DNA of 64,000 bases from the NCBI GenBank assembly GCA_028377305.1, contig JAONJW010000003.1, positions 1 to 64,000 of the forward strand. Direction: 5' to 3'. Within the stretch, counting starts at the first letter, position 1. Each line of letters begins with the position of its first letter. This DNA comes from Prolixibacteraceae bacterium (lineage in GTDB: Bacteria; Bacteroidota; Bacteroidia; Bacteroidales; Prolixibacteraceae). The translations under genes were made by a program, and so were the position numbers. This document shows positions 42,024 through 51,022 of the stretch, in pieces. The notes below the pieces were generated by a model. That model was given only the letters and a program-made list of their open reading frames with translations, was not told where the DNA came from and made no database searches.

Positions 42024-44756
42024 ATGTTACAGTGGAAAAAGTTTAATGAGATAGCTAGGCTCATGGCTATTCTTGTTGGTTTCAGTAGTATTTTAACTGC
42101 TTGTCAAGATGATAAACCAATATATGAGAGCCAATCTTTCTCTATCTATAAAGATCGAGTGGAACAGGGGGCTTACACTGCAAAGGTCCATTCGAATACC
42201 CATATGACTTCTAATTATGAAAGTCCTTTAAATAGTATTAGTCGTGCTGTCGAATTTAAGTATAGTTTGAATAAGCAAGACAATGACCTTCCTATTAATG
42301 TCAATCGACGTATTGTAATTAGACCTGAAAATGGGGTTTTTGTTACTCCCATTTCAACGTTTGGTGTGAACAATGCAGATACTACATCCGTGGATGATGT
42401 GAATGATCTTTTAGAGCCAAAGACCAAAGTTGTTTTTCGTCTAGATTTAAGAGATGTTTTGGCATCGTTCGAAGAGAAAGGATATTACGAAGATCGTAGT
42501 GGAGAAAGAGTAATGAAGCGTGATTTCAATGGTGTATATATTGCTGGAGGTGTTCCACCTCTTTCTTGGGATTTCGAGAATTTTGGTGATTATCAACAGA
42601 TGAAAGATCCCGACGGAGATGGCATTTATGAGATTAGCTATGAGTTTAATGTGTTTAATCCAGATAGGCATGTCGCAGAAGCGTGGAAATTGAAGAGTGA
42701 TATTTCAGAATATCCTCAGTTTAGTTCTGATATTCCTCTGTTGAATGCTCTTTATGCGATGGCTTTGGAAGAGGCAAAAGCGGATAGTGAAAAGGATGGA
42801 ACATGGAGAACTGGACAGAAATGGGGTGGGGTATGGACACGTGATGTGAGCTATTCTACCATCTTAGGTGTTGGAATGATTGATCCTACAAGATCTCTCA
42901 CTTCTTTGAGAAAGAAGGTGAGAGGTGGTCGCATTGTCCAGGATACTGGCTCTGGAGGGGCTTGGCCAGTATCTTCAGATAGAGTGGTGTGGACACTTGC
43001 TGCATGGGAAGTATATAAGATCATGGGCGATGATGCATGGTTGAAAGAGGCATATGACATTATCTCCAAATCGGTAGAGGATGATTGGAAGATTGTTTAC
43101 GATCCAATGACAGGGTTGATGCGTGGCGAATCTTCATTCTTAGATTGGAGAAAACAGACTTATCCACGATGGATGGATAATGTGGATATTTATAGCTCTA
43201 AGAATCTAGGTACGAATGCAGCACATTATGAAGTGTATCAGATTTTGCAACAGATGGCTGCGCTACTTGGTGATAATGAGAAGCTGTTGGTTTATAAGCA
43301 ACGAGCAGAGTCGTTGAAGCTCGCGATAAATAAACATCTATGGCAACCCCAAAGTGGATATTATGGACAATACCTCTATGGAAGAGGAGCAGATGTGCTT
43401 TCTCCAAAGTCGGAAACATTGGGTGAAGCATTTACTGTGTTGTTCGATGTTGCTGATCATCAAAAGAGTGAGTCGGTAATTTCAAAGATGCCTGTGGTTG
43501 CTTATGGTGCACCATGTGTTTATCCACAGATTCCAAGTATACGTCCTTATCACAATAATGGTATATGGCCATTTGTTCAGGCGTTCTATAATCAAGCTGC
43601 CGCAAAGGTTGGTAACGAAAAGGCGTTAAATGCAGGATTGGCATCGATCTATAGAGCTGCTGCTCTATTCTTGACTAATAAAGAGAATATGGTTGCTGAT
43701 AATGGTGATTTTGTTACTGCTTTAAATTCAAGTGAGATGTTGTGGAGTATTAGTGGCAACCTGAGTATGATTTACAAAGTGTTCTTTGGAGTGGATATCA
43801 ATGCCCAAGGGATTTTGTCGTTTCATCCAGTGGTCCCAGAGTCATATCAAGGGAAGAAGAGTTTAACTAATTTAAAACTTCGTAAGGCTACCATTGATAT
43901 TACGATGGAAGGTTTTGGTCGTCATATTTCCGAGATGTATGTTAATGGCAAGCGTGTGGATAATAAGCTTGACTTGAATGAATCGAAACATTATAAGGTG
44001 AAAATAGTTCTTGATAACAAAGGTTTTGGTGAAGGTCAAGATGTCAATATGGTAGCCAATAAGTTCCAGTTGGAGATGCCACAAAATGTACGTTGTGAGA
44101 GTGGTAAGATATACTGGGATCGAGTAGAGGGTGCCACAGGGTATCTTGTTTACAATGATGGGAAATGTCTTTCTACGGTACCAACAGATGAAAAAGCTCC
44201 ATCATTCTCTTTTGACTTACCAAAGTCCGATGGTTTGACACATCGTTATTCTATCATAGCTAAAGGGGGTGATGATCTACTCAATTCATATATGTCTTCC
44301 CCAATATTGTACAGTAGCCATCCTACGAATGAACAGACGATACTATTAAGATCGTATGCTAAAGACAAGCAGGTTTCTATTCCTAATGTAGATAAAAAGA
44401 TGGTTGAACTTTCGGTAGCGGGGGTTAATAATGTAGTTATGGTTCCCATTCGTACGAAGAGAGGAAAGCACTATCAATTCTATGTTAATTATGCCAATGG
44501 AAATGGGCCATGGAATACAGATAATAAATGTGCTATTCGATCGGTTTATGTTGATGGAGTGTATGTTGATCCTTTGGTGATGCCACAACGTGGGGTTAAC
44601 GAATGGGGGTCGATAGGACATTCAAACATTATATCATTCACAGCGAAAGGTTCTAAGACTATGATTAAGATCTGTTTCGAGAAAGAGAATCGCAATATGA
44701 ATATCCAAGTCAATCAAGCTTTGGTAAAGGATATGAAGGTATTCGAAGTGGAGTAG
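42024..44756 (+). CDS. Surface lipoprotein with six-hairpin glycosidase domain (glycogen-debranching/GH63-like)
   Basis: A 910-residue protein. The lipobox is LTAC (Cys27), followed by QDD, a surface-export signal. Residues of about 130-215 form a beta-sandwich resembling E-set/starch-binding domains (DPDGDGIYEISYEF). Residues of about 235-615 contain an (alpha/alpha)6 barrel: GQKWGGVWTRDVSYSTILGVGMIDP (about 265-288), DTGSGGAWPVSSDRVVWTLAAWEVYKIMGD, FLDWRKQTYPRWMDN, RPYHNNGIWPFVQAFYNQAAA and NSSEMLWSISGNLSMIYKVFFG. The C-terminal 220 residues are carbohydrate-binding-like. Homologues in Bacteroides are called glycogen debranching protein. An alpha-glucosidase or alpha-mannosidase-like surface activity is inferred. 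No SusC/SusD pair is adjacent. Confidence 0.78.
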   Translation: MLQWKKFNEIARLMAILVGFSSILTACQDDKPIYESQSFSIYKDRVEQGAYTAKVHSNTHMTSNYESPLNSISRAVEFKYSLNKQDNDLPINVNRRIVIRPENGVFVTPISTFGVNNADTTSVDDVNDLLEPKTKVVFRLDLRDVLASFEEKGYYEDRSGERVMKRDFNGVYIAGGVPPLSWDFENFGDYQQMKDPDGDGIYEISYEFNVFNPDRHVAEAWKLKSDISEYPQFSSDIPLLNALYAMALEEAKADSEKDGTWRTGQKWGGVWTRDVSYSTILGVGMIDPTRSLTSLRKKVRGGRIVQDTGSGGAWPVSSDRVVWTLAAWEVYKIMGDDAWLKEAYDIISKSVEDDWKIVYDPMTGLMRGESSFLDWRKQTYPRWMDNVDIYSSKNLGTNAAHYEVYQILQQMAALLGDNEKLLVYKQRAESLKLAINKHLWQPQSGYYGQYLYGRGADVLSPKSETLGEAFTVLFDVADHQKSESVISKMPVVAYGAPCVYPQIPSIRPYHNNGIWPFVQAFYNQAAAKVGNEKALNAGLASIYRAAALFLTNKENMVADNGDFVTALNSSEMLWSISGNLSMIYKVFFGVDINAQGILSFHPVVPESYQGKKSLTNLKLRKATIDITMEGFGRHISEMYVNGKRVDNKLDLNESKHYKVKIVLDNKGFGEGQDVNMVANKFQLEMPQNVRCESGKIYWDRVEGATGYLVYNDGKCLSTVPTDEKAPSFSFDLPKSDGLTHRYSIIAKGGDDLLNSYMSSPILYSSHPTNEQTILLRSYAKDKQVSIPNVDKKMVELSVAGVNNVVMVPIRTKRGKHYQFYVNYANGNGPWNTDNKCAIRSVYVDGVYVDPLVMPQRGVNEWGSIGHSNIISFTAKGSKTMIKICFEKENRNMNIQVNQALVKDMKVFEVE

Positions 44757-44797
44757 TTACTCGTGTTGTTCGAATAGCGTAAAATATTAAAATAGAA

Positions 44798-44838
44798 TAG
44801 CCATCTTCCGACAGTTTTGCTGTTAAGGAGGATGGCTA
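44798..44838. terminator. Terminator after the glycosidase gene
   Basis: A 12-bp stem, TAGCCATCTTCC / GGAGGATGGCTA, with one G-U pair and a 17-base loop, followed by ATCTGTTTTTA. It lies between convergent genes. Confidence 0.7.
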
Positions 44839-44862
44839 ATCTGTTTTTATAGTCGTTGGTTC

Positions 44863-46302
44863 TTACTCTTTTTTATTCAAGATAAGACGGTTGTATAGAA
44901 ATAGTGCAACGACAGAAAAGATACCAATACCGTAGATCACTACCCATATCTTTGAAGGGTTGTATTGAATCCACAGCAAATTGGTCAGTTCGATATCCGA
45001 AAGATTCATCTTTTGAGCTACAGCATGGAAATATTCGTTTTGTGATAGTTCGCTAGAGATGGCAAAGCCTTTTTCTGTTGCGAATTCTTTTACGATTGTT
45101 GCTTTGTCTGACCATTTACCATAAAGGTCTCCAGCAATCACTCCAGCGAATAGGTTTCCTAAGAATACAGGGATAAATGAGTATCCCATATAAAGAGCTT
45201 TCTTCTCTTTGGGAGCAATCATCCCGATATATTCTGTGATCTTAGGTGATGATGACATTTCACCTACTGCAAATATAAAGATGGCGAAGATTGTGAAGTA
45301 TACATTTTGTGTGTATAGAGACAAAGCCATACCTGTTGCACAAACAACGAAACCACTCATCATGGCATTCAATGCTTTCCATCTCATTACGATAGAAGAG
45401 ATGATGATTTGGTAAAGAATGATGAATAGCGCATCCGAGTTAACAATAAACTCTGCTTGCATTGTCTGCGTATCAGCGTCACCGTAGGTGTTACTGATTG
45501 CAGGGTAATGCTCCGCAAACCAATGATATAAAGAGGTTGTATCTACCCACTGTGTAATAAATACAGGAAGGGTGAAGAACAGCTGATTGTACATTGTCCA
45601 AAAGCCAGCTACGATAATAAGGAATGTGACGAATTTTAGATCTTTGAATACCTCTCCAATATTACTGAAGATATGTGAAACAGTCTGTCCGATAGTTGTC
45701 TTCTGTATTTTTTCCTCTTTTTGTGGTTCATGATAGAAGTACAAAAGAATGAAGTTTAGACTGACAATAAAGGCAGAAATATAGAAGATGTTGTTTGGTT
45801 CTGATTTGGTTGTAAGCGTTATAAGAGGACCGATAAAAGCACCGATGTTTACCATCATATAGAAGATGCCAAATGCAATAGAACTTGTCTCTTTGGTACT
45901 TACTTTGGCTATCGTTGCAGAGATAACTGGCTTAAAGAGTGCCGCACCCAAAGCAAGGTATAAATAGACCATAAATACCCCGATGAAAGAGTCTACATGT
46001 GGAAATAGAAGGAATGCTGTGATATAAACAATGAAAGAGATAAAAAGTGTTTTCTTATAGCCTATGCGATCGGCTATGGCACCTGTGATGACAGGAAGGA
46101 AATATAGAATGGCAGTACCGACTCCCATAATCCAACCTTTATCTTGTTGGGTAAGCTCGAGACCTCCTTGATCAGCAGACCCTGTAAGGTAGTTTGCAAA
46201 AAGAGCAAAGAAGCCGTACCATGCCCAGCGTTCAAAAAGCTCAATAGAATTCGCAACCCAAAATGTCTTTGGGAACTTAGAAAAAACTTTAGTTATTGAC
46301 AT
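44863..46302 (-). CDS. POT-type major facilitator transporter
   Basis: A 479-residue, about 12-helix membrane protein. The first helix carries ELFERWAWYGFFALFANYL, which includes the POT proton-coupling motif ExxER followed by an aromatic. Another POT-like feature is GAIADRIGYKKTLFISF between helices 2 and 3. A long periplasmic or cytoplasmic stretch with TSLYHWFAEHYPAISNTYG lies in the middle. Members import di- and tripeptides with protons, but related Bacteroidota proteins are annotated only as MFS transporter. Monocistronic and convergent with the glycosidase. Confidence 0.87.
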   Translation of the reverse strand: MSITKVFSKFPKTFWVANSIELFERWAWYGFFALFANYLTGSADQGGLELTQQDKGWIMGVGTAILYFLPVITGAIADRIGYKKTLFISFIVYITAFLLFPHVDSFIGVFMVYLYLALGAALFKPVISATIAKVSTKETSSIAFGIFYMMVNIGAFIGPLITLTTKSEPNNIFYISAFIVSLNFILLYFYHEPQKEEKIQKTTIGQTVSHIFSNIGEVFKDLKFVTFLIIVAGFWTMYNQLFFTLPVFITQWVDTTSLYHWFAEHYPAISNTYGDADTQTMQAEFIVNSDALFIILYQIIISSIVMRWKALNAMMSGFVVCATGMALSLYTQNVYFTIFAIFIFAVGEMSSSPKITEYIGMIAPKEKKALYMGYSFIPVFLGNLFAGVIAGDLYGKWSDKATIVKEFATEKGFAISSELSQNEYFHAVAQKMNLSDIELTNLLWIQYNPSKIWVVIYGIGIFSVVALFLYNRLILNKKE

Positions 46303-46716
46303 TGCGTTGTTTATTGTGTTGGTTATACTCTTAAAAATGCCTCTAGTGCTCTAAAAAGAGTTCCGATTTTGATAATCGAAATAGATCAATAATTTTATTA
46401 TTTGTCCAAAAGTAATAAAAATAATATGTAAATGCTTTTTGATTGAAGTAAGTTGTTTCATATTATCAATGATAACGTCATTCCGCTTTCATAGTGTTAA
46501 TGAGTGTGATTTTAGTGTCACGCATGGTGGGGGCATAATTACTCTATTAGACATTGTTTATCTGACTATTCTCATGGTGTCTTGGATCGTTTTTCTGCTT
46601 CTTTGTAATAACGTCAGGACTAATTTCGTACTTTAAACTCTTTTTTATACATTGGTGTGCCTTTCGGAAAATGTCATCCATTTGAGGAAAGAAGAAGCGA
46701 TTAAATTTGATAGTTT
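46303..46716. other. Intergenic region upstream of lipA
   Basis: About 410 bases. The track ORF 46439-46636 is not protein-like and is not called. A perfect -7 element, TAAATTTG (46702-46709), with TTTG at 46681 (17-base spacer), ends only seven bases before the lipA ATG, so transcription may be almost leaderless. Confidence 0.4.
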
Positions 46717-47574
46717 ATGGAAAATAGAAGAAGAAAACCTGATTGGCTTAAGATTCGTTTGCCAGAAGGAAAGACATATCAGAACCTACGAGGTATTGTA
46801 AAAGAGCATAAGTTACACACTATCTGTTCATCAGGACGTTGTCCTAATATGGCAGAGTGTTGGGGAAATGGTACCGCTACATTCATGATTCTTGGAGAGA
46901 TATGTACGAGATCATGTAAGTTTTGTGCGACCAAAAGTGGACGTCCACTGCCCCTAGATCTGAAAGAGCCTAAACGTGTTGCCAACTCTGTGAAGCTGAT
47001 GAAGCTTAAGCACTGTGTGGTGACTTCTGTCGATAGAGATGACTTAGATGATGGTGGAGCTCAAGTTTGGGCCGAGACTATTAGAGAAGTGAAAGCAGAG
47101 AATCCTACCACAACCATGGAGGTGTTGATTCCTGATTTTAATGGCGACACTGCTTGTATCGATAAGGTAATCGATGCCCAGCCTGAAATTATATCACACA
47201 ATCTTGAAACCGTGCGTCGTATAACACCTAGTGTAAGAAGTCGTGCGAAATATGATTTAAGCTTGTCCGTGTTGAAATATATTGCGGATGCTGGTGTGGT
47301 AACCAAGACTGCATTGATGTTGGGCCTTGGAGAGACAAAGGAGGAGATCATGGAAGCGATGGATGATCTACGTGCCAATGGTGTTGAGATCTTAACAATG
47401 GGGCAATATCTGCAGCCAACAAAGAAACATATCGAGGTGCAGGAATATTTCCATCCAGACTATTTTGCGGAGCTAAAAGAGATTGGCCTACAGAAAGGTT
47501 TTCGAGTGGTCGAAAGTGGTCCTATGGTTCGTTCATCTTATCATGCAGAGAATCATATTCGTAAGATACAGTAA
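46717..47574 (+). CDS. lipA: Lipoyl synthase LipA
   Basis: A 285-residue radical-SAM enzyme. The auxiliary-cluster cysteines are in [13 protein letters not shown], the radical-SAM motif is [10 protein letters not shown], and the family also shows [70 protein letters not shown], and the C-terminal [10 protein letters not shown] (SAM-cluster Ser). It inserts two sulfurs into protein-bound octanoyl groups of 2-oxoacid dehydrogenases and the glycine cleavage H protein. It is followed by lipB after 26 bases. Confidence 0.97.
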   Translation: MENRRRKPDWLKIRLPEGKTYQNLRGIVKEHKLHTICSSGRCPNMAECWGNGTATFMILGEICTRSCKFCATKSGRPLPLDLKEPKRVANSVKLMKLKHCVVTSVDRDDLDDGGAQVWAETIREVKAENPTTTMEVLIPDFNGDTACIDKVIDAQPEIISHNLETVRRITPSVRSRAKYDLSLSVLKYIADAGVVTKTALMLGLGETKEEIMEAMDDLRANGVEILTMGQYLQPTKKHIEVQEYFHPDYFAELKEIGLQKGFRVVESGPMVRSSYHAENHIRKIQ

Positions 47575-47600
47575 TTGTTCGACATTATTAGAAGCGCTTT

Positions 47601-48305
47601 ATGAATAAAGATATTGATATTATAGACTTAGGTCAAGGTGCCTATCAAGAGGTGTGGGATCTTCAAGAGAAGTATTTTAAAGAAGTTTTAAACATAAAAA
47701 AGCAGAACAGTTCATTGGAGTCGAAAAAGTCGACTCCTAACCGTTTAATTTTTGTAGAGCATCCTCATGTTTTTACTTTGGGTAAGAGTGGTGATGAACA
47801 TAACCTATTGGCAAACTATATACAGTTACAGGCCAAAGATGCTGAGTTTGTAAAGACCAATAGAGGTGGAGATATTACTTATCATGGACCAGGGCAGATC
47901 GTAGGATATCCCATATTCGATTTAGAGAACTTCAATATTGGTTTACGGACCTACATAGAACTGATGGAAGAGGCAGTCATTAGAACGATCGCCGAGTATG
48001 GAATTACAGGTACTCGTGATGATGCGGCTACCGGTGTCTGGTTAGATACAGATAAGCCTGCGTTAATGCGTAAAATATGCGCCATTGGAGTGAGAGCATC
48101 ACGATTTGTTTCGATGCATGGTTTTGCTCTCAATGTGAATACAGATCTTGAGTATTTCGATTTAATCAATCCATGTGGCTTTCAAGATAGAGGGGTTACC
48201 TCCATTCAAAAAGAGGTGGGACAAAGAATAGATATAGAAGAGGTGAAGGCAAAACTAGCCAAACACCTTACTTCTCTAATTCAAGACGCTCCTTTTGACG
48301 TCTGA
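47601..48305 (+). CDS. lipB: Lipoyl(octanoyl) transferase LipB
   Basis: A 234-residue protein with the LipB motif set: EHPHVFTLGKSGDEHNLL, RGGDITYHGPGQIVGYPI, RKICAIGVRASRFVSMHGFALNVNTDLEYF and the catalytic cysteine in LINPCGFQDRGVTSI. It moves octanoyl from ACP to the lipoyl domain that LipA then sulfurates. Its last 38 bases overlap the end of the 90-residue gene on the opposite strand. The lipA-lipB order makes a complete de novo lipoylation pair. Confidence 0.97.
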   Translation: MNKDIDIIDLGQGAYQEVWDLQEKYFKEVLNIKKQNSSLESKKSTPNRLIFVEHPHVFTLGKSGDEHNLLANYIQLQAKDAEFVKTNRGGDITYHGPGQIVGYPIFDLENFNIGLRTYIELMEEAVIRTIAEYGITGTRDDAATGVWLDTDKPALMRKICAIGVRASRFVSMHGFALNVNTDLEYFDLINPCGFQDRGVTSIQKEVGQRIDIEEVKAKLAKHLTSLIQDAPFDV

Positions 48306-48540
48306 TCCCAATTGTTTTACCTATATATTGACCAAGGAAATAAGATCCAAAAAGAAAAGGTGCTAAACTCCAAGTTAATGATATTCCATTAAGTGAGCGA
48401 AACCATATTACAAACGGTACGGGTAGATGAATAAATACAAACCATAGAAATGAGAATTTCTTGGTGGATGCTCTAAAGTATCCAAAAGGTATATTGAAAA
48501 TTAAAGTTCCTATACAGGTGATGATTGCAGAATATATCAT
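48268..48540 (-). CDS. Small conserved membrane protein of unknown function
   Basis: A 90-residue protein with three hydrophobic segments (about residues 3-22, 28-48 and 56-78). The pattern IFNIPFGYFR, KKFSFLWFVFIHLPVPFVI and GSYFLGQYIGKTIG recurs in Bacteroidota proteins annotated as hypothetical. The C-terminal tail is charged (RRQKERLELEK). It overlaps the end of lipB by 38 bases on the opposite strand. No function is known. Confidence 0.65.
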   Translation of the reverse strand: MIYSAIITCIGTLIFNIPFGYFRASTKKFSFLWFVFIHLPVPFVIWFRSLNGISLTWSLAPFLFGSYFLGQYIGKTIGIRRQKERLELEK

Positions 48541-48705
48541 GTGATGCTTGTCTTTAGTTTGTGGGGTTGAAAGTAATAAAATACATTTAAGTCTTTATAT
48601 GTTTGATGTGAAATATGTATGTTAAATGATAAAAGAAAACAGCTTTAACATTGATTAACTGAAATGTTTGGGTGTCAAATGAAATTTATATGCATATTTG
48701 CAGTG

Positions 48706-48785
48706 TAAGGGAAAAGCAAATTTTTTCATAGGAATTTTAGGTTAGGTTAGGTTTGAGGATGTCCAACAGGACATCCTTTTTTATT
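48706..48785 (+). ncRNA. Candidate small RNA with its own terminator
   Basis: A -7-like CATATTTG, the same form as seen upstream of the NhaC gene, is followed about 80 bases later by GGATGTCC-AACA-GGACATCC and six T's. No ORF lies between them, and no upstream plus-strand gene needs this terminator; lipB ends about 450 bases earlier. A direct repeat, GGTTAGGTTAGGTT, lies before the hairpin. The -33 element is weak (22-base spacer). Family unknown. Confidence 0.3.
48757..48785 (+). terminator. Strong intrinsic terminator without an assigned gene
   Basis: The stem GGATGTCC / GGACATCC with loop AACA is followed by TTTTTTATTTT. Confidence 0.8.
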
Positions 48786-48812
48786 TTAACGCTATTATAT
48801 AGTTAAAAAGAT

Positions 48813-48843
48813 AAAGCCTAAATGATTGATTCATCTAGGCCTT
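48813..48843 (-). terminator. Terminator of the dus gene
   Basis: The imperfect stem AAGCCTAAATGA / TCATCTAGGCCTT contains one bulge and one G-U pair. On the minus strand it is followed by TTTATCTTTTT. It lies just past the dus stop. Confidence 0.6.
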
Positions 48844-48861
48844 ACTTCATATCTACAGACT

Positions 48862-49875
48862 CTATTTGAGACTAATATTGGTATAGTCTACTCTAGTATC
48901 TGCATATCTTTCTGCAATTTCATCTAATAATAGCAACACTTCGTCTAGTTCATCTGCACGTAATAATCTTATTCGGATGTCTCTAAAATTATGGAGGCTA
49001 GGAAAGTATTTGGCAAAATGACGACGCATCTCTTTTACTGCTCTTTCTGGAGAATCTTTCCAATTGACTGATTGTGTTAATTGTTCTTTTACATTATCAA
49101 CAATCTCAGGTACAAGTGGTGATGGAAGAAGTTTACCCGTTTCTAGATAGTGTCTAATTTCTTTGAATATCCAAGGTCGTCCAATAGCTCCACGACCAAT
49201 CATTAGCCCATCCACACCAGATTGCTCTAAACACTCTTTCGCTTTTAATGGACCATTGATATCACCATTACCAATAATTGGGATATGCATACGGGAGTTA
49301 TTCTTAACTTTTGCGATCCAATCCCAATCTGCTTCTCCTGTGTAAAGCTGCTTTCTAGTTCTTCCATGAAGTGTTAGTGCAGCAATACCTGTATCTTGAA
49401 GTTGTTCGGCAACATCTACGATCACCTTACTGTTATCATCCCAGCCAAGACGTGTCTTAACGGTCACCGGTTTGTTGACTGCATTTACTATCTGTCGTGT
49501 CATTTCGACCATCTTAGGTACATCTTGAAACATACCCGATCCAGCTCCTCTATTAACGATCTTCTTCATTGGACAGCCAAAGTTAATGTCGATGATGTCG
49601 GGATTGGACTCTTCCGCAATCTTTGCTGCTTCAACCATCGATTCTATGTTATGACCAAAAATCTGAATACCAACAGGTCTGTCGAATTCAAAAAGGGTCA
49701 TCTTCTTCTTTGTTTTGGCTATATCTCTAATCAATGCTTCTGATGAAACAAACTCAGTATACATTACATCAGCTCCAAATTTCTTACACATATATCGAAA
49801 CGATTTATATGTAACATCCTCCATTGGGGCTAAAAATAATGGCATTGAGCCTAGTTCTATATTTCCGATCTTCAC
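48862..49875 (-). CDS. dusB: tRNA-dihydrouridine synthase (DusB type)
   Basis: A 337-residue flavoenzyme of the Dus family. LFLAPMEDVTYKSFRYMCKKFGADVMYTEFVSSEAL at the N-terminus, the catalytic cysteine in NFGCPMKKIVNRGAGSGMFQD, TVKTRLGWDD, LHGRTRKQLYTGEADW, PIIGNGDING and LMIGRGAIGRPWIFKEI are all present. It reduces uridine in the tRNA D-loop with NADPH and FMN. The DusB subtype is inferred from overall pattern and phylum. It is a single gene with its own terminator. Confidence 0.93.
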   Translation of the reverse strand: MKIGNIELGSMPLFLAPMEDVTYKSFRYMCKKFGADVMYTEFVSSEALIRDIAKTKKKMTLFEFDRPVGIQIFGHNIESMVEAAKIAEESNPDIIDINFGCPMKKIVNRGAGSGMFQDVPKMVEMTRQIVNAVNKPVTVKTRLGWDDNSKVIVDVAEQLQDTGIAALTLHGRTRKQLYTGEADWDWIAKVKNNSRMHIPIIGNGDINGPLKAKECLEQSGVDGLMIGRGAIGRPWIFKEIRHYLETGKLLPSPLVPEIVDNVKEQLTQSVNWKDSPERAVKEMRRHFAKYFPSLHNFRDIRIRLLRADELDEVLLLLDEIAERYADTRVDYTNISLK

Positions 49876-50075
49876 GATTTACTAATTTAATTTTGACGAC
49901 AAATATAGAAAAAAGATTTTTAACTCCTTAATAGTCAATTGTACGACTGTCTCAATATGTTTTATATAAATTCATTACTGTCTACAATGATGCTTTGATT
50001 GTGAACAATTGTGCAATTATCTTAGCTTTGTGTATCTTAAACATAGAATCTTAGGAAATAGATAATATAAACTGT

Positions 50076-50987
50076 ATGTATAATATTGAATTAAAAAGAA
50101 AACCTCTTATTGCGATATTATTTTTGTTGATAGGAGCTCTTATTTCGCAATTGGTAGCAGGTTCGTTAACAATCTTTCCCATGACTTTGATAGGAATGAA
50201 TATGCAATCTCAACTCGGCTTAGTTTGGCTTATTGGGGTTAGTTCTTTGACGATGTTTGTAGGGACAGGATGGTTCTTTTCTTACACGTCTATGAAAGGT
50301 AACTTTAATGATCTTAGCTTTGGCACATCTGAAGACCGCAAAAAATATTTTATATTGATATTTTTTATGACGCTTCTTGCCATACCTATTTCAACTTACT
50401 TAGGTGAGTTAAATCAAGCGATCCCTTTCCCTAAATTCGCAAGTGGATTGGAGAGGTGGTTGCATGATCTTGAGAAAGATTCGATGGAGGTAATAAAAAA
50501 ACTTCTAAGTACAACGAGTCTCCCTTTCTTGTTTGCTAATCTATTGGTAGTTGCAGTAATTCCTGCGATCGGAGAAGAGATTTTTTTTAGAGGAATCATT
50601 CAAAGAATGATTTTTAATAAAATAAAAAGTGTTCATAAGTCTGTGTGGATCGCAGCAGTATTGTTTAGCGTACTTCATTTGGAGTTCTCAGGATTAATCC
50701 CACGGATCTTTCTTGGTGCTTTGCTAGGCTACATCTATTATTGGACAGGTAGTCTTTGGATGTCTATATGGGCACATTTTATTAATAATGGGACACTCGT
50801 TGTATTGGCCTACCTTTCGTCTAAAGGTGTTTTAGGAATTGATGTTATTGATAATGATATCCCAGTGTCGCAGTTAAGTGGATACATGATGATGGCTGTT
50901 GTCCTATTTGTTCCAGCAGTGAGATCCTTATATGCGAAACGTAAATTATTTGAAGTCGAGAATCAAACTGTGGTTGAGGATAGTTAA
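50076..50987 (+). CDS. CPBP family intramembrane metalloprotease (first copy)
   Basis: A 303-residue protein with about seven transmembrane helices. The Abi/CPBP motif EExxxR is Glu167-Glu168...Arg172 in AIGEEIFFRGIIQRM. The second motif, FSVLHLEFSG, provides the His, and the C-terminal WAHFINNG gives the last metal-site His. Family members cleave CAAX-like or membrane substrates, or act in bacteriocin immunity and signalling. Substrate unknown. Another CPBP gene of similar size lies 1 kb away on the opposite strand. Confidence 0.9.
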   Translation: MYNIELKRKPLIAILFLLIGALISQLVAGSLTIFPMTLIGMNMQSQLGLVWLIGVSSLTMFVGTGWFFSYTSMKGNFNDLSFGTSEDRKKYFILIFFMTLLAIPISTYLGELNQAIPFPKFASGLERWLHDLEKDSMEVIKKLLSTTSLPFLFANLLVVAVIPAIGEEIFFRGIIQRMIFNKIKSVHKSVWIAAVLFSVLHLEFSGLIPRIFLGALLGYIYYWTGSLWMSIWAHFINNGTLVVLAYLSSKGVLGIDVIDNDIPVSQLSGYMMMAVVLFVPAVRSLYAKRKLFEVENQTVVEDS

Positions 50988-51022
50988 AGTATAAGTCTAT
51001 GGTTCTAATGATAGAAGTTGAA

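Larger units (their letters stand above)
48541..48861. other. Intergenic region with a candidate small RNA
   Basis: About 320 bases between a minus-strand start and the minus-strand end of dus. On the plus strand it has a CATATTTG -7-like element (48693-48700) and a strong T-tailed hairpin at 48757-48785, but no gene between them. The minus-strand stem at 48813-48843 terminates dus. See the ncRNA and terminator entries. Confidence 0.5.

Noticed and set aside
46439-46636. 65-aa ORF upstream of lipA
   Set aside because: It has a TTG start, no ribosome-binding context and no family-like sequence, and is probably chance.
48268-48305. Overlap of lipB with the 90-aa gene as a frameshift or misassembly
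   Set aside because: LipB has its full normal motifs and length, and the opposite-strand protein has its own membrane pattern, so a tail-to-tail overlap is acceptable.
48735-48753. GGTTAGGTTAGGTT as a telomere-like or CRISPR-like repeat
   Set aside because: There are only two to three short units with no spacers, so it is noted only as part of the candidate small RNA.
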